This document shows, piece by piece, positions 43,876-53,218 of a stretch of DNA of 64,000 nt. The first letter of the stretch is position 1. Each line of letters starts with the position of its first letter. The stretch is from JBELHJ01 sp042091495 (GTDB lineage Bacteria; Bacteroidota; Bacteroidia; Flavobacteriales; Flavobacteriaceae). The notes below the pieces were generated by a model. It had not been told where the DNA came from and ran no database searches. It saw nothing but the letters and a program-made list of their open reading frames with translations. A program made the position numbers and the translations under genes. The stretch covers positions 1 to 64,000 of the forward strand of contig JBELHJ010000008.1 in the NCBI GenBank assembly GCA_042091495.1, given 5' to 3'.

Positions 43876-46296
43876 TTAGAATTTAAATTCCAAAGTCGTA
43901 TAAAAGTTTCTGTTAGGTGAAGGGATAATTCCTGGTCCAGGATATCCTGTTGCTCGTCGTGTAAAATAATAATTGTTCATAACGTTATTTACTCCTAATT
44001 CTATTTTAAATTTATTGTATTTGTATGACGCGGACAGATCAAGAATATTATATGAAGGTATTTTACCTATGACTCCTGAAAGTCCGCCTGAAACTGCATT
44101 AGATGCATCTGTGAATTGACTTGAGAGATAGGTAAACTGTACATTAGTAAAAAATGATTTATATCCAAATTTAATACCCGTTTTGAAATTTGTATTTGGT
44201 ACGAACTCTACTTTATTTCCTTCTACTCCAGGGGTTAATGCGTTTAAGTATTTAGAGTCAATAAGGGATAAGTTTATAAAGGTATTTAGCGTGAAATCAT
44301 TGTTATCAAATAATACTTTCCTTAAGTTAAAATCTATAATAGATTCAAATCCATACATTATGGCGTCCCCTACATTACCTCTTTCACTCTTTACACCTTG
44401 AGGTGTTGCTTTTTGAACAAATCCAATCCGTTCTTTATAAAGTAGACTAAATGCCGTAAAATCATATGAGAATAAGCTCTTGTATTTTCCTCTCACACCA
44501 GCATCAAAAGTAAATCCTTTTTCATCGGTAATGTTTGGATCTATAAGGTAAGCGGGATTTACAATACTAATATCTGAAAAGGTCACGGATCTGTAATTTT
44601 GAGAGATATTAGTGTAGTATTCAACATATTTATTTGATTTATAGCTTAAACCTAGTCCAACTAAGATAAATTGTCTTTGCCTAATTTCATCTTCATAAAT
44701 GGTTTGATTATCATAAACTAAATCACCATCTCTTATAGTTATTTTTTTATAATAACCATGACTTTCAGTTTTTATATGTTCTAGTCTTAAACCTGGGGTT
44801 ATAGATAATTTATCATTGAAATAAAATATATTTTCAGCAAATAATGATAAGTTCAAGTTTGGTAAAGCATAATTTGATTGATTTGCATAATTAGGATACA
44901 AATCCGTTTGAATTTCAAAATTGGCATCACTTCCATCAGATCCTGGGCCTTGAATACTCGTATTATTTGCTTTGTAAAACTTGGTTCCAATTAGAAAGGT
45001 CGCCTCTTTACCAATGATTTTATATTTATTAAGATATTTTGTTTCAAAACCAAAATTTTGGAATTTACCTTTAATTAAATCGCGTTCCTCCATATTATCA
45101 ATTTGATCAGAACGATTAGTTCTAAATCCAATGGCATCTCGAGAAGCATTCAAACCAAAAAATGAAAATGTAAAATCAGCATTATTTTTGAAGGTCTTGG
45201 AGAATTTTAAATTGTATAACATCCAGTCAACTTCAAACCAATTTCTAGTTCTGTTACTCTGAAAAGGATCACTTTCAAACATGTTATCTGTTAAACCTCC
45301 TGCTTGCTGAGCCAGATAATTCATATAGGTTATTTCACCAGTTAACCTGGAAGTATTATTAATTTGGTAACCTACTTTCCCAAATACATTAAAAGATTCA
45401 AAATTTGAATTTGGTCTAAATCCATCACCTTTTTTGATGTTTATAAATGAAAAATAATCCCATTGTTTTGATGCTCCTGCAAAACTTGTAAAATTAGTAT
45501 AAAGACCATTAGACCCCAAGGTATTTCTAGTAGTTAATTCTATAGGCTTGTCTTTAGGCGGGTTTTTGAATACAAAATTTACTAAACCACCAAATTGAGT
45601 ACCATATTGTAATGCTGCAGCTCCTCTTATAATTTGTATTTCTTTCAAGGCTTCTGATGGAGGTGCATAATAGCTTTCCGGATAGCCTAAAACATCTGCA
45701 CTTATATCATATCCATTTTGTCTGGTATTAAAATTTGAAGTTCTATTGGGATCTAAACCTCGCCCTCCAATATTTAGTTGTAAACCAGCATCATCATTTT
45801 GATAAATATTAAGTCCTGCAACTTGACTAAAAATTTGTCTTGCATTGTTACTGGCTAAGTTAGCCATAGACTGTTCAATTAAAACAACTTCGGTTTTTTT
45901 ACCAGCATAGATAGAGGTCTCTTCAACATCTTTTAGGCGCTTTAATTCAAAAATTTGTTGTTTTCTTACTTTTAGTTGAATTTCATCAAGTGTTTCTTGA
46001 ATTGGAGCTAGAATAATATTTAACTCAGAATTGTTAATAGATGTTTCTTTTTCGAAAACATCATAATTGGGTAAAAAGAAAACTAGAGTGAGTGTTTGAT
46101 AATCTGAAATAAATTCAAATTTACCATCAAGATTTGTCTTGGTTATTGATCCTCTTAACTTATCATAAATTTGAACTTCTGAAAGTGGAGAACCAGATAA
46201 CAAATCTGTGACCTCTCCCAGATACTTGTATTGTCCATAAGATTGGATACTTATTAAAAATAAGATAATAATTATATTAAAGTCCTTTAATTTCAT
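43876..46296 (-). CDS. TonB-dependent receptor with carboxypeptidase-like domain, FecA-like
   Basis: The 806-residue outer-membrane protein has a signal peptide (MKLKDFNIIIILFLISIQSYGQ), a CarbopepD_reg-like N-terminal domain of about 80 residues, a plug (QIFSQVAGLNIYQNDDAG, IQIIRGAAALQYGTQFGGLVNFVF) and a barrel that ends in FYTTLEFKF. It is the last gene of the DUF4856-imelysin-HTTM operon, which points to iron or another metal ligand. Its start lies inside the end of the HTTM gene (about 20 bases overlap), so translation is likely coupled. The plug resembles ferric-dicitrate receptors; the actual ligand is unknown. Confidence 0.9.
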   Translation of the reverse strand: MKLKDFNIIIILFLISIQSYGQYKYLGEVTDLLSGSPLSEVQIYDKLRGSITKTNLDGKFEFISDYQTLTLVFFLPNYDVFEKETSINNSELNIILAPIQETLDEIQLKVRKQQIFELKRLKDVEETSIYAGKKTEVVLIEQSMANLASNNARQIFSQVAGLNIYQNDDAGLQLNIGGRGLDPNRTSNFNTRQNGYDISADVLGYPESYYAPPSEALKEIQIIRGAAALQYGTQFGGLVNFVFKNPPKDKPIELTTRNTLGSNGLYTNFTSFAGASKQWDYFSFINIKKGDGFRPNSNFESFNVFGKVGYQINNTSRLTGEITYMNYLAQQAGGLTDNMFESDPFQSNRTRNWFEVDWMLYNLKFSKTFKNNADFTFSFFGLNASRDAIGFRTNRSDQIDNMEERDLIKGKFQNFGFETKYLNKYKIIGKEATFLIGTKFYKANNTSIQGPGSDGSDANFEIQTDLYPNYANQSNYALPNLNLSLFAENIFYFNDKLSITPGLRLEHIKTESHGYYKKITIRDGDLVYDNQTIYEDEIRQRQFILVGLGLSYKSNKYVEYYTNISQNYRSVTFSDISIVNPAYLIDPNITDEKGFTFDAGVRGKYKSLFSYDFTAFSLLYKERIGFVQKATPQGVKSERGNVGDAIMYGFESIIDFNLRKVLFDNNDFTLNTFINLSLIDSKYLNALTPGVEGNKVEFVPNTNFKTGIKFGYKSFFTNVQFTYLSSQFTDASNAVSGGLSGVIGKIPSYNILDLSASYKYNKFKIELGVNNVMNNYYFTRRATGYPGPGIIPSPNRNFYTTLEFKF

Positions 46297-47820
46297 CATT
46301 AAATGGTAAAATCCAATCTTTGGTTTTAAACGATTCGTTTTGCGCGTACAAATTTACAGTGTTGTCAATTAAACGCCTACTTTTTCTTCCATTAAGTGCA
46401 ACGAAACAATCTACATAAACCTCGATATTTTTGTGACCCTGAGATTTAAAGTGATCTCCAAGAAAATGAGCGTATTCCAAAATAAAATCAGGTTGAAAGC
46501 TCATTTGTTTTTCTTGAAAAGGTGTAAGAAAATCTTTATTGTTGACGTAAAAGTAATTGTTGTTATCACCATTAACAATTTTAAAATTAGCATACCCCAT
46601 TTTTTCTACAAGCATAACACGCCATGAAAATCTATAGCCTTCTTCAGTCCAAAACAATTCTCCAGGATAGAGTAAATACCTGAAAGGAAAAAGTATTTGG
46701 AGCATAAAAAAAACGGTAAGTATAGAGAGTTTTAATGAGCTATTTTTTAATTGATAATCTGATAATTTAAGCTTATTTAAACTAGGGGTTAAACTAGGAA
46801 AAACTATTTTTTTTAATGGTTTTAAAGTTTTTTCGAACCATTCTATAATCGATTTGTGAAAAGGAATGTCAAAAAATATTAATGCACTGCCAATCATGAT
46901 GTACGGAAACATTCCAATAGGGAAGAGCACACTAGTAAATACATGAAAAAACACAACGAGTAAAAAACTAAAAATTCTAGTTTTTCTATAAAGCAATAAA
47001 AAGGGTATAATTAAATCGTATATCATTCCCCCCCAGCTCATAACATAATGGACCCAATTTTCATGCATTAGCCACTCTCCAATAACTGGAATATTATATT
47101 TAGAGGGTAACCATATTTTTAAAGGCATCGCTTTTTGCAGCCAATCTGAATTGATTTTAGCTAATCCAGCATAAAAATAGATGATACTAATTAATAATTT
47201 TAANNNNNNNNNNNNNNNNNNNNNNNNNNNNNNNNNNNNNNNNNNNNNNNNNNNNNNNNNNNNNNNNNNNNNNNNNNNNNNNNNNNNNNNNNNNNNNNNN
47301 NNNAATTGATTTTAGCTAATCCAGCATAAAAATAGATGATACTAATTAATAATTTTAAGGAGTCTATGGTCCATTTAGGAATTACTAAAGACTTTATTTT
47401 ACTTCTTAAGTTATCCAATGAAAACAAAACATTACAAGGTAAGAAGATCATTAAAAAACTTAAAACGCTTATAAAGTAATAATGGTTAAGATACGTGGTC
47501 TTATCCATAAGTTCGATATAAGTAAAAGTGATAAAAAACAGAATTATAGCTTGCCTGTAGTAATATCCCAAGGCAATCATTATGCTTAAAATAAAGCATA
47601 TAAAAAACAATAAGTAGGTTGCATTTCCAAGTGGAGCAACCCATTCAAAGCCAAAATAGGAAAAATGAAACTTTGGATCTAAGTAAAGCGTTTTAATCCA
47701 GCCTTTTGAGTAAAACCTTATCATGCTAAAGGCCATTATAAAGCCAAACATTATTCTAAATATTACTAGAGGATAAGCCTCCGCTTTAGAATTTAGATAA
47801 GATTGTATTTTACTAGCCAT
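46277..47820 (-). CDS. HTTM-domain (vitamin K-dependent carboxylase-like) membrane protein, interrupted only by an assembly artefact
   Basis: The gene appears split by the N run at 47204-47303. Removing N and one of the two 55-bp flanking copies gives one frame of 462 residues. The N-terminal part has many membrane helices (IFRIMFGFIMAFSMIRFY, YLLFFICFILSIMIALGYY, FISVLSFLMIFLPCNVLFSL, FYAGLAKIN), the middle has WVHYVMSWGGMIYDLIIPFLLLYRKT, and a soluble C-terminal part begins after ILFPFRYLLYPGELFWTEEG. These are hallmarks of the HTTM family, homologous to gamma-glutamyl carboxylase. Its bacterial role is unknown. It sits in an operon with imelysin and a TonB receptor. Confidence 0.88.
47149..47358. 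repeat. Two identical 55-bp copies flanking 100 N: false gap inside the HTTM gene
   Basis: Bases 47149-47203 and 47304-47358 are identical. Removing 155 bases leaves 1,389 bases, 463 codons, with an unbroken frame. It is the same 55-base overlap seen in purL, so both gaps arise from the same assembly step. Confidence 0.95.
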
Positions 47821-47876
47821 ATAATTTGCAAATACTAGATATTAAGTAAATAGTATTTATGAAGTTACAAATTGAA

Positions 47877-48986
47877 TTAATCACCATCAGCATCAACATA
47901 ATCAACGTTGATACTTAATTTTTGTAACATCTCGACTTTCATCATAACTACACCTTCTTGAATCACATCAAAGGTTTGTAGCATTTTATTATTATCCTCA
48001 ATAATTTGGTTGTAAAAACTCTGATTTAATGCATTTATTTTGTCAATACTTTTTTCAAATTGAATATTAATTCTGTTTGATAAATCATTTGAATTTCCCA
48101 CAGACTCTAGATAATCAATGTAGCTCTTAAGACTAGGTCCTTCTTCACCAGTTATGTAATCTTTACCATTAAAAAAATTGTCACAAGCATTAAAAGCTTC
48201 TAATGCCAATCTTCTTGAAATTTGTTTGTTATAGAAAGCTTCTACATCTTTTGGATGTGTTGAATTTGACGAAAAAACTCCAGCAGGATAACCAATTTTA
48301 TTGGATCTCAAGCCTTTTTCATAGTAATAAATAAAATCGTTAGTCAATTTATTTAGACTTGAGTTTGCAGTATTGCCATTGTCATTAATGAATGCATTTT
48401 TATTTAATTGCCAATCATTAAGAATTTCACTTGTAATTTGATTCATATAATCAACAATAGCATCAAAATAGTTCAGGTACTTCTGACCACTCTCACTATT
48501 GTAAATCTCTAAAATAGCCTCTTGGTTGCTCGAAATACCGTGAAGTAAATAGTCTAAAGCGGGTAATCCTCTTGCTCTAAAATTATTGTTGTTACTAACT
48601 TCAAGGTTTTCAGAGGCTACGTTAGATTCTATAATATTCGTGTCAACAGGATATATGTTAATCTTGTTCATATAATACTTTTCTTCTGCTAGTCCTATAT
48701 TGAACATTTCAACGTATTGCCAAGATAAATAGGTGTTGATCCAGCTTTGATTTAGAGCATTGTAATTTTCAGAATTTCTTTCATTCTCGAAATTTGTAGT
48801 TGCTGTTTTTAAGGCAACTAAATCACTATTAAATTTTTCATAGCTTGGGATAATTAAGTTTTCAGTATAATTTTCAAGTAAAGCTTTACGATCAAAATTA
48901 TCTGAACTACTGTTAGAATCATCATTTGAATCACATGATAATATTATCAAACAAGTTATAATTAATTTTAAAAAGTGTTTTTTCAT
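47877..48986 (-). CDS. Imelysin-family (peptidase M75) lipoprotein
   Basis: The 369-residue protein is a lipoprotein with lipobox ILSC at the end of its signal (KLIITCLIILSC). The mature helical bundle fits imelysin: WINTYLSWQYVEMFNIGLAEEK at about 80-100, RGLPALDYLLHG (the GxHxxE-region equivalent) and RRLALEAFNAC. Imelysin-like proteins such as IrpA and EfeO-related ones are tied to iron uptake. It is the second gene of a four-gene operon with DUF4856 and a TonB receptor. The ATG at 48986 is chosen over a TTG two codons upstream. Confidence 0.88.
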   Translation of the reverse strand: MKKHFLKLIITCLIILSCDSNDDSNSSSDNFDRKALLENYTENLIIPSYEKFNSDLVALKTATTNFENERNSENYNALNQSWINTYLSWQYVEMFNIGLAEEKYYMNKINIYPVDTNIIESNVASENLEVSNNNNFRARGLPALDYLLHGISSNQEAILEIYNSESGQKYLNYFDAIVDYMNQITSEILNDWQLNKNAFINDNGNTANSSLNKLTNDFIYYYEKGLRSNKIGYPAGVFSSNSTHPKDVEAFYNKQISRRLALEAFNACDNFFNGKDYITGEEGPSLKSYIDYLESVGNSNDLSNRINIQFEKSIDKINALNQSFYNQIIEDNNKMLQTFDVIQEGVVMMKVEMLQKLSINVDYVDADGD

Positions 48987-49069
48987 ATACAAGTTTTAAA
49001 ATCCAGCACAATTAGTTGTACTAGATATTTTATTTTTTTAAAAAAGTGCAAAATTAAGATAAAACATCA

Positions 49070-50197
49070 TTAAATGTTACTTTTTGTTCTAATTTGTTGA
49101 GCCATAGTGTTTAAAGTAATAGATTCAACTTTCCAAAACCCATCGCCTTTTAAAAGTTGATCTAATAAAACTTCAACTTCAGCATTATAAAAGAAATCTG
49201 TAAACTGAAGACTAAGTACAAATCCATAACCCTCAGATAAGTCATGAAAAGCATCAGGTCTTGCATCTCCATTAGCAATTATTTCGGCAGCAGCTTCTAA
49301 ATAATAAGCCGCTCTTATAGCAATAATTTTATCTAAGTACAATTTGATTTTAGCAGCTTCTAAATCTCTTTTGGTATAATCGTTGTTAACTATAGCGGTT
49401 CTTCCAGCAATAAAAGCATCATAAACTGAAGACATGTCAACTTGATCAGCATCACTACCATTAACTTTACCAGCATATTTATTCAATAAAATGTCACCAT
49501 TATCACTGTAAGTTGGGTTTTCTTGATCTGCCTCAAGGCCATACAAGTAACCAAACCCCTCATCCCAATAATGTTCCATAGTTGTATAGTTATTGTCTCC
49601 ATTAAGCACTTCGTTGTCATTATCAGAGATGTTATTACCAACATCAAGTTTTCCTATCGTTAGATAGTTATTTGTTATTTGATCTAAGCATAACCCACCA
49701 ATAAGCCCTTTAACAAAAGCTTGGTCTAGTTCAAGACCTTTAGAATTAACGTATCTTTTTTTTCCGTTACTTTCAGTAATATATCCTGATTTACCAGCAG
49801 AAGCAGGAGAATTCCATTTTGGGAATACCTCATTAACTGTTTCTTCAATAAAGGTATCAAACATTGGTTTTACAGTTGAAGAGGCAGTTGCAGAGCTTGC
49901 AGTTTTACTTCTAATATTTTTTGAACATAATTCTTCCGAAAACCCTGTTCCGTTGGCGAACATATTGTTGATATCCTCAACAGTTTTAGAAGTATCTTTT
50001 AAGGCATCATAAATTTCACCAGCCATAGTTAATCTGCAAGTTTGACCAGAAAATGATACCGTAGTTAGACCATTACGTTCAAATTTATAGGTTTCAGGGG
50101 CATCCATATTGTTTGAATTATTATTGCCATCGTCGTTTGTACAAGCAACGAAAAACAATCCTGATAGTGCAATTATATTAAGTAGTTTGATGCTCAA
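49070..50197 (-). CDS. DUF4856 family lipoprotein, TTG start
   Basis: The 375-residue protein starts at TTG (no in-frame ATG lies near) and has a lipoprotein signal (LNIIALSGLFFVACTND) with the lipid cysteine at about residue 19, followed by an Asn/Asp-rich linker. The rest fits DUF4856, with ETYKFERNGLTTVSFSGQT and MEHYWDEGFGYLYGLEAD. DUF4856 proteins often accompany imelysin genes in Bacteroidetes, as here, and are probably outer-membrane or periplasmic metal-uptake parts. A full-consensus promoter lies directly upstream. Confidence 0.85.
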   Translation of the reverse strand: MSIKLLNIIALSGLFFVACTNDDGNNNSNNMDAPETYKFERNGLTTVSFSGQTCRLTMAGEIYDALKDTSKTVEDINNMFANGTGFSEELCSKNIRSKTASSATASSTVKPMFDTFIEETVNEVFPKWNSPASAGKSGYITESNGKKRYVNSKGLELDQAFVKGLIGGLCLDQITNNYLTIGKLDVGNNISDNDNEVLNGDNNYTTMEHYWDEGFGYLYGLEADQENPTYSDNGDILLNKYAGKVNGSDADQVDMSSVYDAFIAGRTAIVNNDYTKRDLEAAKIKLYLDKIIAIRAAYYLEAAAEIIANGDARPDAFHDLSEGYGFVLSLQFTDFFYNAEVEVLLDQLLKGDGFWKVESITLNTMAQQIRTKSNI

Positions 50198-50232
50198 TTT
50201 TATTTAGATTAATTATAAATAAGTATTTTTGG

Positions 50233-50262
50233 CAAATTTATAAATTAGTTTTATTTCTGCAA
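50233..50262 (-). promoter_or_regulatory. Promoter of the DUF4856-imelysin-HTTM-TonB operon, full consensus
   Basis: On the minus strand TTG (50262-50260), 19 bases, then TAAATTTG (50240-50233). Initiation near 50226 leaves a leader of about 29 bases. The match to the Flavobacterium consensus is complete. Confidence 0.85.
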
Positions 50263-50264
50263 AG

Positions 50265-50283
50265 TTTATTTAGAATAAATAAA
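50265..50283. promoter_or_regulatory. Inverted repeat just upstream of the metal-uptake promoter, candidate operator
   Basis: TTTATTTA and TAAATAAA form perfect 8-base arms around GAA, 2 bases upstream of the -33 element. The site could bind a metal-responsive regulator. The surroundings are so AT-rich that a chance palindrome is possible. Confidence 0.4.
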
Positions 50284-50343
50284 AATAAAAAGTTTTGATT
50301 TCAGATTTACTATTGTTTTATTTGTGTAATAAATAGAAAAGTT

Positions 50344-50802
50344 ATGATAAGAAAAGTGTTATATATACTAGCCATTGTTTTGATTTTAATACAATTCTAT
50401 AGACCAGATTTAAATAATTCAAGTTATGAATCAGCAGTTAACGAGTTTATTCTACAAAATAATGTCTCATCAGAAGTTGAAAGTATTTTAAAAACATCTT
50501 GTTTTGATTGTCATTCTAATCATACTAGTTATCCATTTTATGCTCAAGTAGCTCCAATCTCTTTTTGGATTAATCATCATGTAGAAGATGGGAAAGAGCA
50601 CTTAAACTTTTCTGATTGGAATAATTACTCTATTAAAAAGAAACTTCATAAACTAGATGAAATCATAGAGGAAATTGAAGAACATGAAATGCCATTACGC
50701 TCATATACATTGCTTCATACTGATGCCAAGCTAAATGAGGAAGCTTCAAAGTTACTTGTAAATTGGTCTAAGAAATTACAAAACACCTATAACATTAAAT
50801 AA
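50344..50802 (+). CDS. Heme-binding domain protein (Haem_bd type)
   Basis: The 152-residue protein has an N-terminal membrane anchor (VLYILAIVLILIQFYRPD) and one heme-attachment motif in KTSCFDCHSNHTSYPFYAQ, at about residues 57-75. The pattern CFDCHSN-T-YPWY-like and the later HEMPLRSYTLLH fit the Haem_bd family of c-type-heme proteins found next to the inner membrane in Bacteroidetes. It is divergent from the metal-uptake operon and 65 bases from guaB. Its redox partner is unknown. Confidence 0.87.
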   Translation: MIRKVLYILAIVLILIQFYRPDLNNSSYESAVNEFILQNNVSSEVESILKTSCFDCHSNHTSYPFYAQVAPISFWINHHVEDGKEHLNFSDWNNYSIKKKLHKLDEIIEEIEEHEMPLRSYTLLHTDAKLNEEASKLLVNWSKKLQNTYNIK

Positions 50803-50833
50803 GTTTCCATTTAGTATTCTCCCTTAATAGTAT

Positions 50834-50841
50834 TATATTTG
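50834..50841 (+). promoter_or_regulatory. Predicted -7 element of guaB that decides its start
   Basis: TATATTTG matches TAnnTTTG and ends one base before an in-frame ATG at 50843. Transcription must begin after that ATG, so translation starts at the next one, 50867. Confidence 0.6.
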
Positions 50842-50866
50842 TATGCAATTAAAATTCTTAATTGCC

Positions 50867-52339
50867 ATGCAAGCACATATTCAGAAAATACTAGGAGAGG
50901 GATTGACTTATGATGATGTTCTTTTAGTACCAGCTTATTCTGAGATACTTCCACGAGAGGTCAACATCCAAACTAAATTTACTCGAAATATCACAATTAA
51001 TATTCCAATTGTTTCTGCAGCTATGGATACAGTTACAGAGAGCAGAATGGCTATTGCTATTGCTAGGGAAGGTGGTATAGGCGTACTTCACAAAAATATG
51101 ACCATAGAGCAACAAGCTTCTAAAGTTAGGAAGGTTAAGCGTGCAGAAAGTGGTATGATTATGGATCCTGTAACCTTGCCTTTAGATGCTATTGTAGCTG
51201 ATGCTCAACAAAGTATGGCTGAACACAGTATTGGTGGAATTCCTGTTGTTGACAGCGATGGTAAACTTAAAGGTATTGTTACAAATAGAGATTTAAGATT
51301 TGAAAAAAAATTAAATAGACCTATTGTCGAAGTGATGACTTCTGAAAATTTAGTAACTGCTGGAAAAGGGACATCATTGGCAGATGCAGAAGTCATTTTA
51401 CAACAAAAGAAAATTGAAAAACTTCCAGTAGTAGATGAGTCTAACACATTAATAGGTTTAATCACTTTTAGAGATATAACAAAACTTACACAAAAACCAA
51501 TCGCTAATAAGGATTCTTATGGAAGATTGAGAGTAGCTGCAGCTGTTGGTGTTACTGCTGATGCTATTGATCGTGTTGAAGCTCTTGTAAATGCTGGTGT
51601 TGATGCAGTTATAATTGATACTGCTCACGGTCATACTAAAGGGGTAGTCAATGTATTAAAATCAGTCAAATCTAAGTTTTCCGAAGTAGATGTTGTAGTT
51701 GGTAATATTGCTACTGCTGAGGCTGCCAAATATTTGGTAGAAGCTGGAGCTGATGCAGTTAAAGTTGGTATTGGACCGGGCTCAATATGCACTACCAGAG
51801 TAGTAGCGGGAGTTGGTTTTCCTCAATTCTCAGCAGTACTTGAAGTTGCGAACGCTATTAAAGGGACAGGTGTTCCAGTAATAGCAGATGGCGGTATAAG
51901 ATACACTGGTGATATACCTAAAGCAATTGCTGCAGGCGCAGATACTGTTATGTTAGGTTCCCTTTTAGCTGGCACGAAAGAGTCTCCTGGAGAAACTATT
52001 ATTTATGAAGGGCGAAAATTTAAGTCTTATCGCGGCATGGGATCCGTCGAGGCTATGAAGCAAGGAAGTAAAGATCGCTATTTTCAAGACGTTGAGGATG
52101 ATATCAAAAAACTTGTTCCTGAAGGTATAGTAGGAAGGGTGCCTTACAAAGGAGAATTATTTGAAAGCATTCATCAATTTGTTGGTGGATTAAGAGCGGG
52201 AATGGGATACTGTGGCGCTAAAGATATTGCAACTCTTAAAGAAAAAGGTAAGTTTGTTAAAATAACTGCTTCTGGAATAAATGAAAGTCACCCGCATGAT
52301 GTTACTATTACAAAGGAATCTCCAAATTATTCTCGTTAG
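50867..52339 (+). CDS. guaB: Inosine-5'-monophosphate dehydrogenase
   Basis: GuaB oxidises IMP to XMP with NAD, the committed step to GTP. The 490-residue length from the ATG at 50867 is the family norm. The catalytic barrel begins GEGLTYDDVLLVPAYSE; two CBS domains are inserted at about 95-210 (MIMDPVTLP and VEVMTSENLVTA); the active-site cysteine loop is GPGSICTTRVVAGVG and the flap holds RGMGSVEAM. The last 32 bases overlap the convergent alpha/beta hydrolase gene. Confidence 0.97.
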   Translation: MQAHIQKILGEGLTYDDVLLVPAYSEILPREVNIQTKFTRNITINIPIVSAAMDTVTESRMAIAIAREGGIGVLHKNMTIEQQASKVRKVKRAESGMIMDPVTLPLDAIVADAQQSMAEHSIGGIPVVDSDGKLKGIVTNRDLRFEKKLNRPIVEVMTSENLVTAGKGTSLADAEVILQQKKIEKLPVVDESNTLIGLITFRDITKLTQKPIANKDSYGRLRVAAAVGVTADAIDRVEALVNAGVDAVIIDTAHGHTKGVVNVLKSVKSKFSEVDVVVGNIATAEAAKYLVEAGADAVKVGIGPGSICTTRVVAGVGFPQFSAVLEVANAIKGTGVPVIADGGIRYTGDIPKAIAAGADTVMLGSLLAGTKESPGETIIYEGRKFKSYRGMGSVEAMKQGSKDRYFQDVEDDIKKLVPEGIVGRVPYKGELFESIHQFVGGLRAGMGYCGAKDIATLKEKGKFVKITASGINESHPHDVTITKESPNYSR

Positions 52340-53111
52340 GGTAAGACAAGAAGTTTAAACTTATTTGATTAAATACTGAAGCTTTTTCGACATTAACAAC
52401 ATGTCCACAATCTGGAACAACAATAAGCTTGTCTTTCGGGTTACTTGATATGTTTTTTTCAATGGCTGGTAAAAACATATAGTCATTAGCACCCATAACA
52501 TAAAGTGAAGGTATAGCTGATGGTTTTGTTCGAAACCACTTCAAAAGAGGATTAATTTCAGAAGTAAGCTTGTACCACTTTTTAAATTCTTTTTGACACA
52601 TTTTTTTGGCTTCGTTTATAAAAAGCACTCTGGATTCTTTATTGTTTTTTCTGGGAAGTATAATAAAAGCAAAGAATTTATATAACATCATGTAAGGAAC
52701 TAAAGATTGAAAAGTCCATCCAAGTTTCATTAAAAATTGTCCTCGAAGATTAAATTTTAATATGGCTCCTGTTAGAATCATTGAAGAGATTCTTGATGGA
52801 TAACGCTCACTCAAATCTCTAATTATTATAGTACCAAGAGAAACACCTATGGTATGTGTTTTTTCTATTTTCAAAAAATCTAAAACTTCCATAACATCAT
52901 CACCAACGTTTTTAAAACTGTATTTATTAATCGGTTTTAATTTTTTTATATCAGATCCACCATGACCTCTCAAATCAATAAGTAATAAATTGTGAGCCAA
53001 TTTAAAATCTCTTATTTGTTTGAACCATATAGAACTACTTCCTCCTGCCCCGTGAATAAAAGTTACCCATGACTTAGAAGTTTTATGTTTATATGTTCTG
53101 TAGTTAAGCAT
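52308..53111 (-). CDS. Alpha/beta hydrolase
   Basis: The 267-residue protein has the full alpha/beta-hydrolase plan: the oxyanion region HGAGGSSSIW, then LLIDLRGHGGSD, the nucleophile serine in TIGVSLGTII at about residue 96, an aspartate in YVMGANDYMF, and the catalytic histidine in VPDCGHVVNVE. There is a helical cap between. The substrate is unknown; small esters or lactones are common for the family. It converges with guaB and their ends overlap by 32 bases, so mRNAs of the two genes would be complementary at the 3' ends. Confidence 0.88.
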   Translation of the reverse strand: MLNYRTYKHKTSKSWVTFIHGAGGSSSIWFKQIRDFKLAHNLLLIDLRGHGGSDIKKLKPINKYSFKNVGDDVMEVLDFLKIEKTHTIGVSLGTIIIRDLSERYPSRISSMILTGAILKFNLRGQFLMKLGWTFQSLVPYMMLYKFFAFIILPRKNNKESRVLFINEAKKMCQKEFKKWYKLTSEINPLLKWFRTKPSAIPSLYVMGANDYMFLPAIEKNISSNPKDKLIVVPDCGHVVNVEKASVFNQISLNFLSYPNENNLEIPL

Positions 53112-53164
53112 TAGTTTATTGAATTTTATTAAAAAAACAGATTTTTCTATTAAGGTTTTTAAAC

Positions 53165-53194
53165 TTGTAAGATTTCGATTTTATGTTATTTTTG
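53165..53194 (+). promoter_or_regulatory. Promoter of the SurA/PpiC chaperone operon, full consensus
   Basis: TTG at 53165-53167, a 19-base spacer and TATTTTTG at 53187-53194. The ATG at 53183 lies inside the promoter and cannot be the start, which settles the start at 53219. Confidence 0.85.
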
Positions 53195-53218
53195 TTGCAT
53201 CAATTATCAAATATAATC

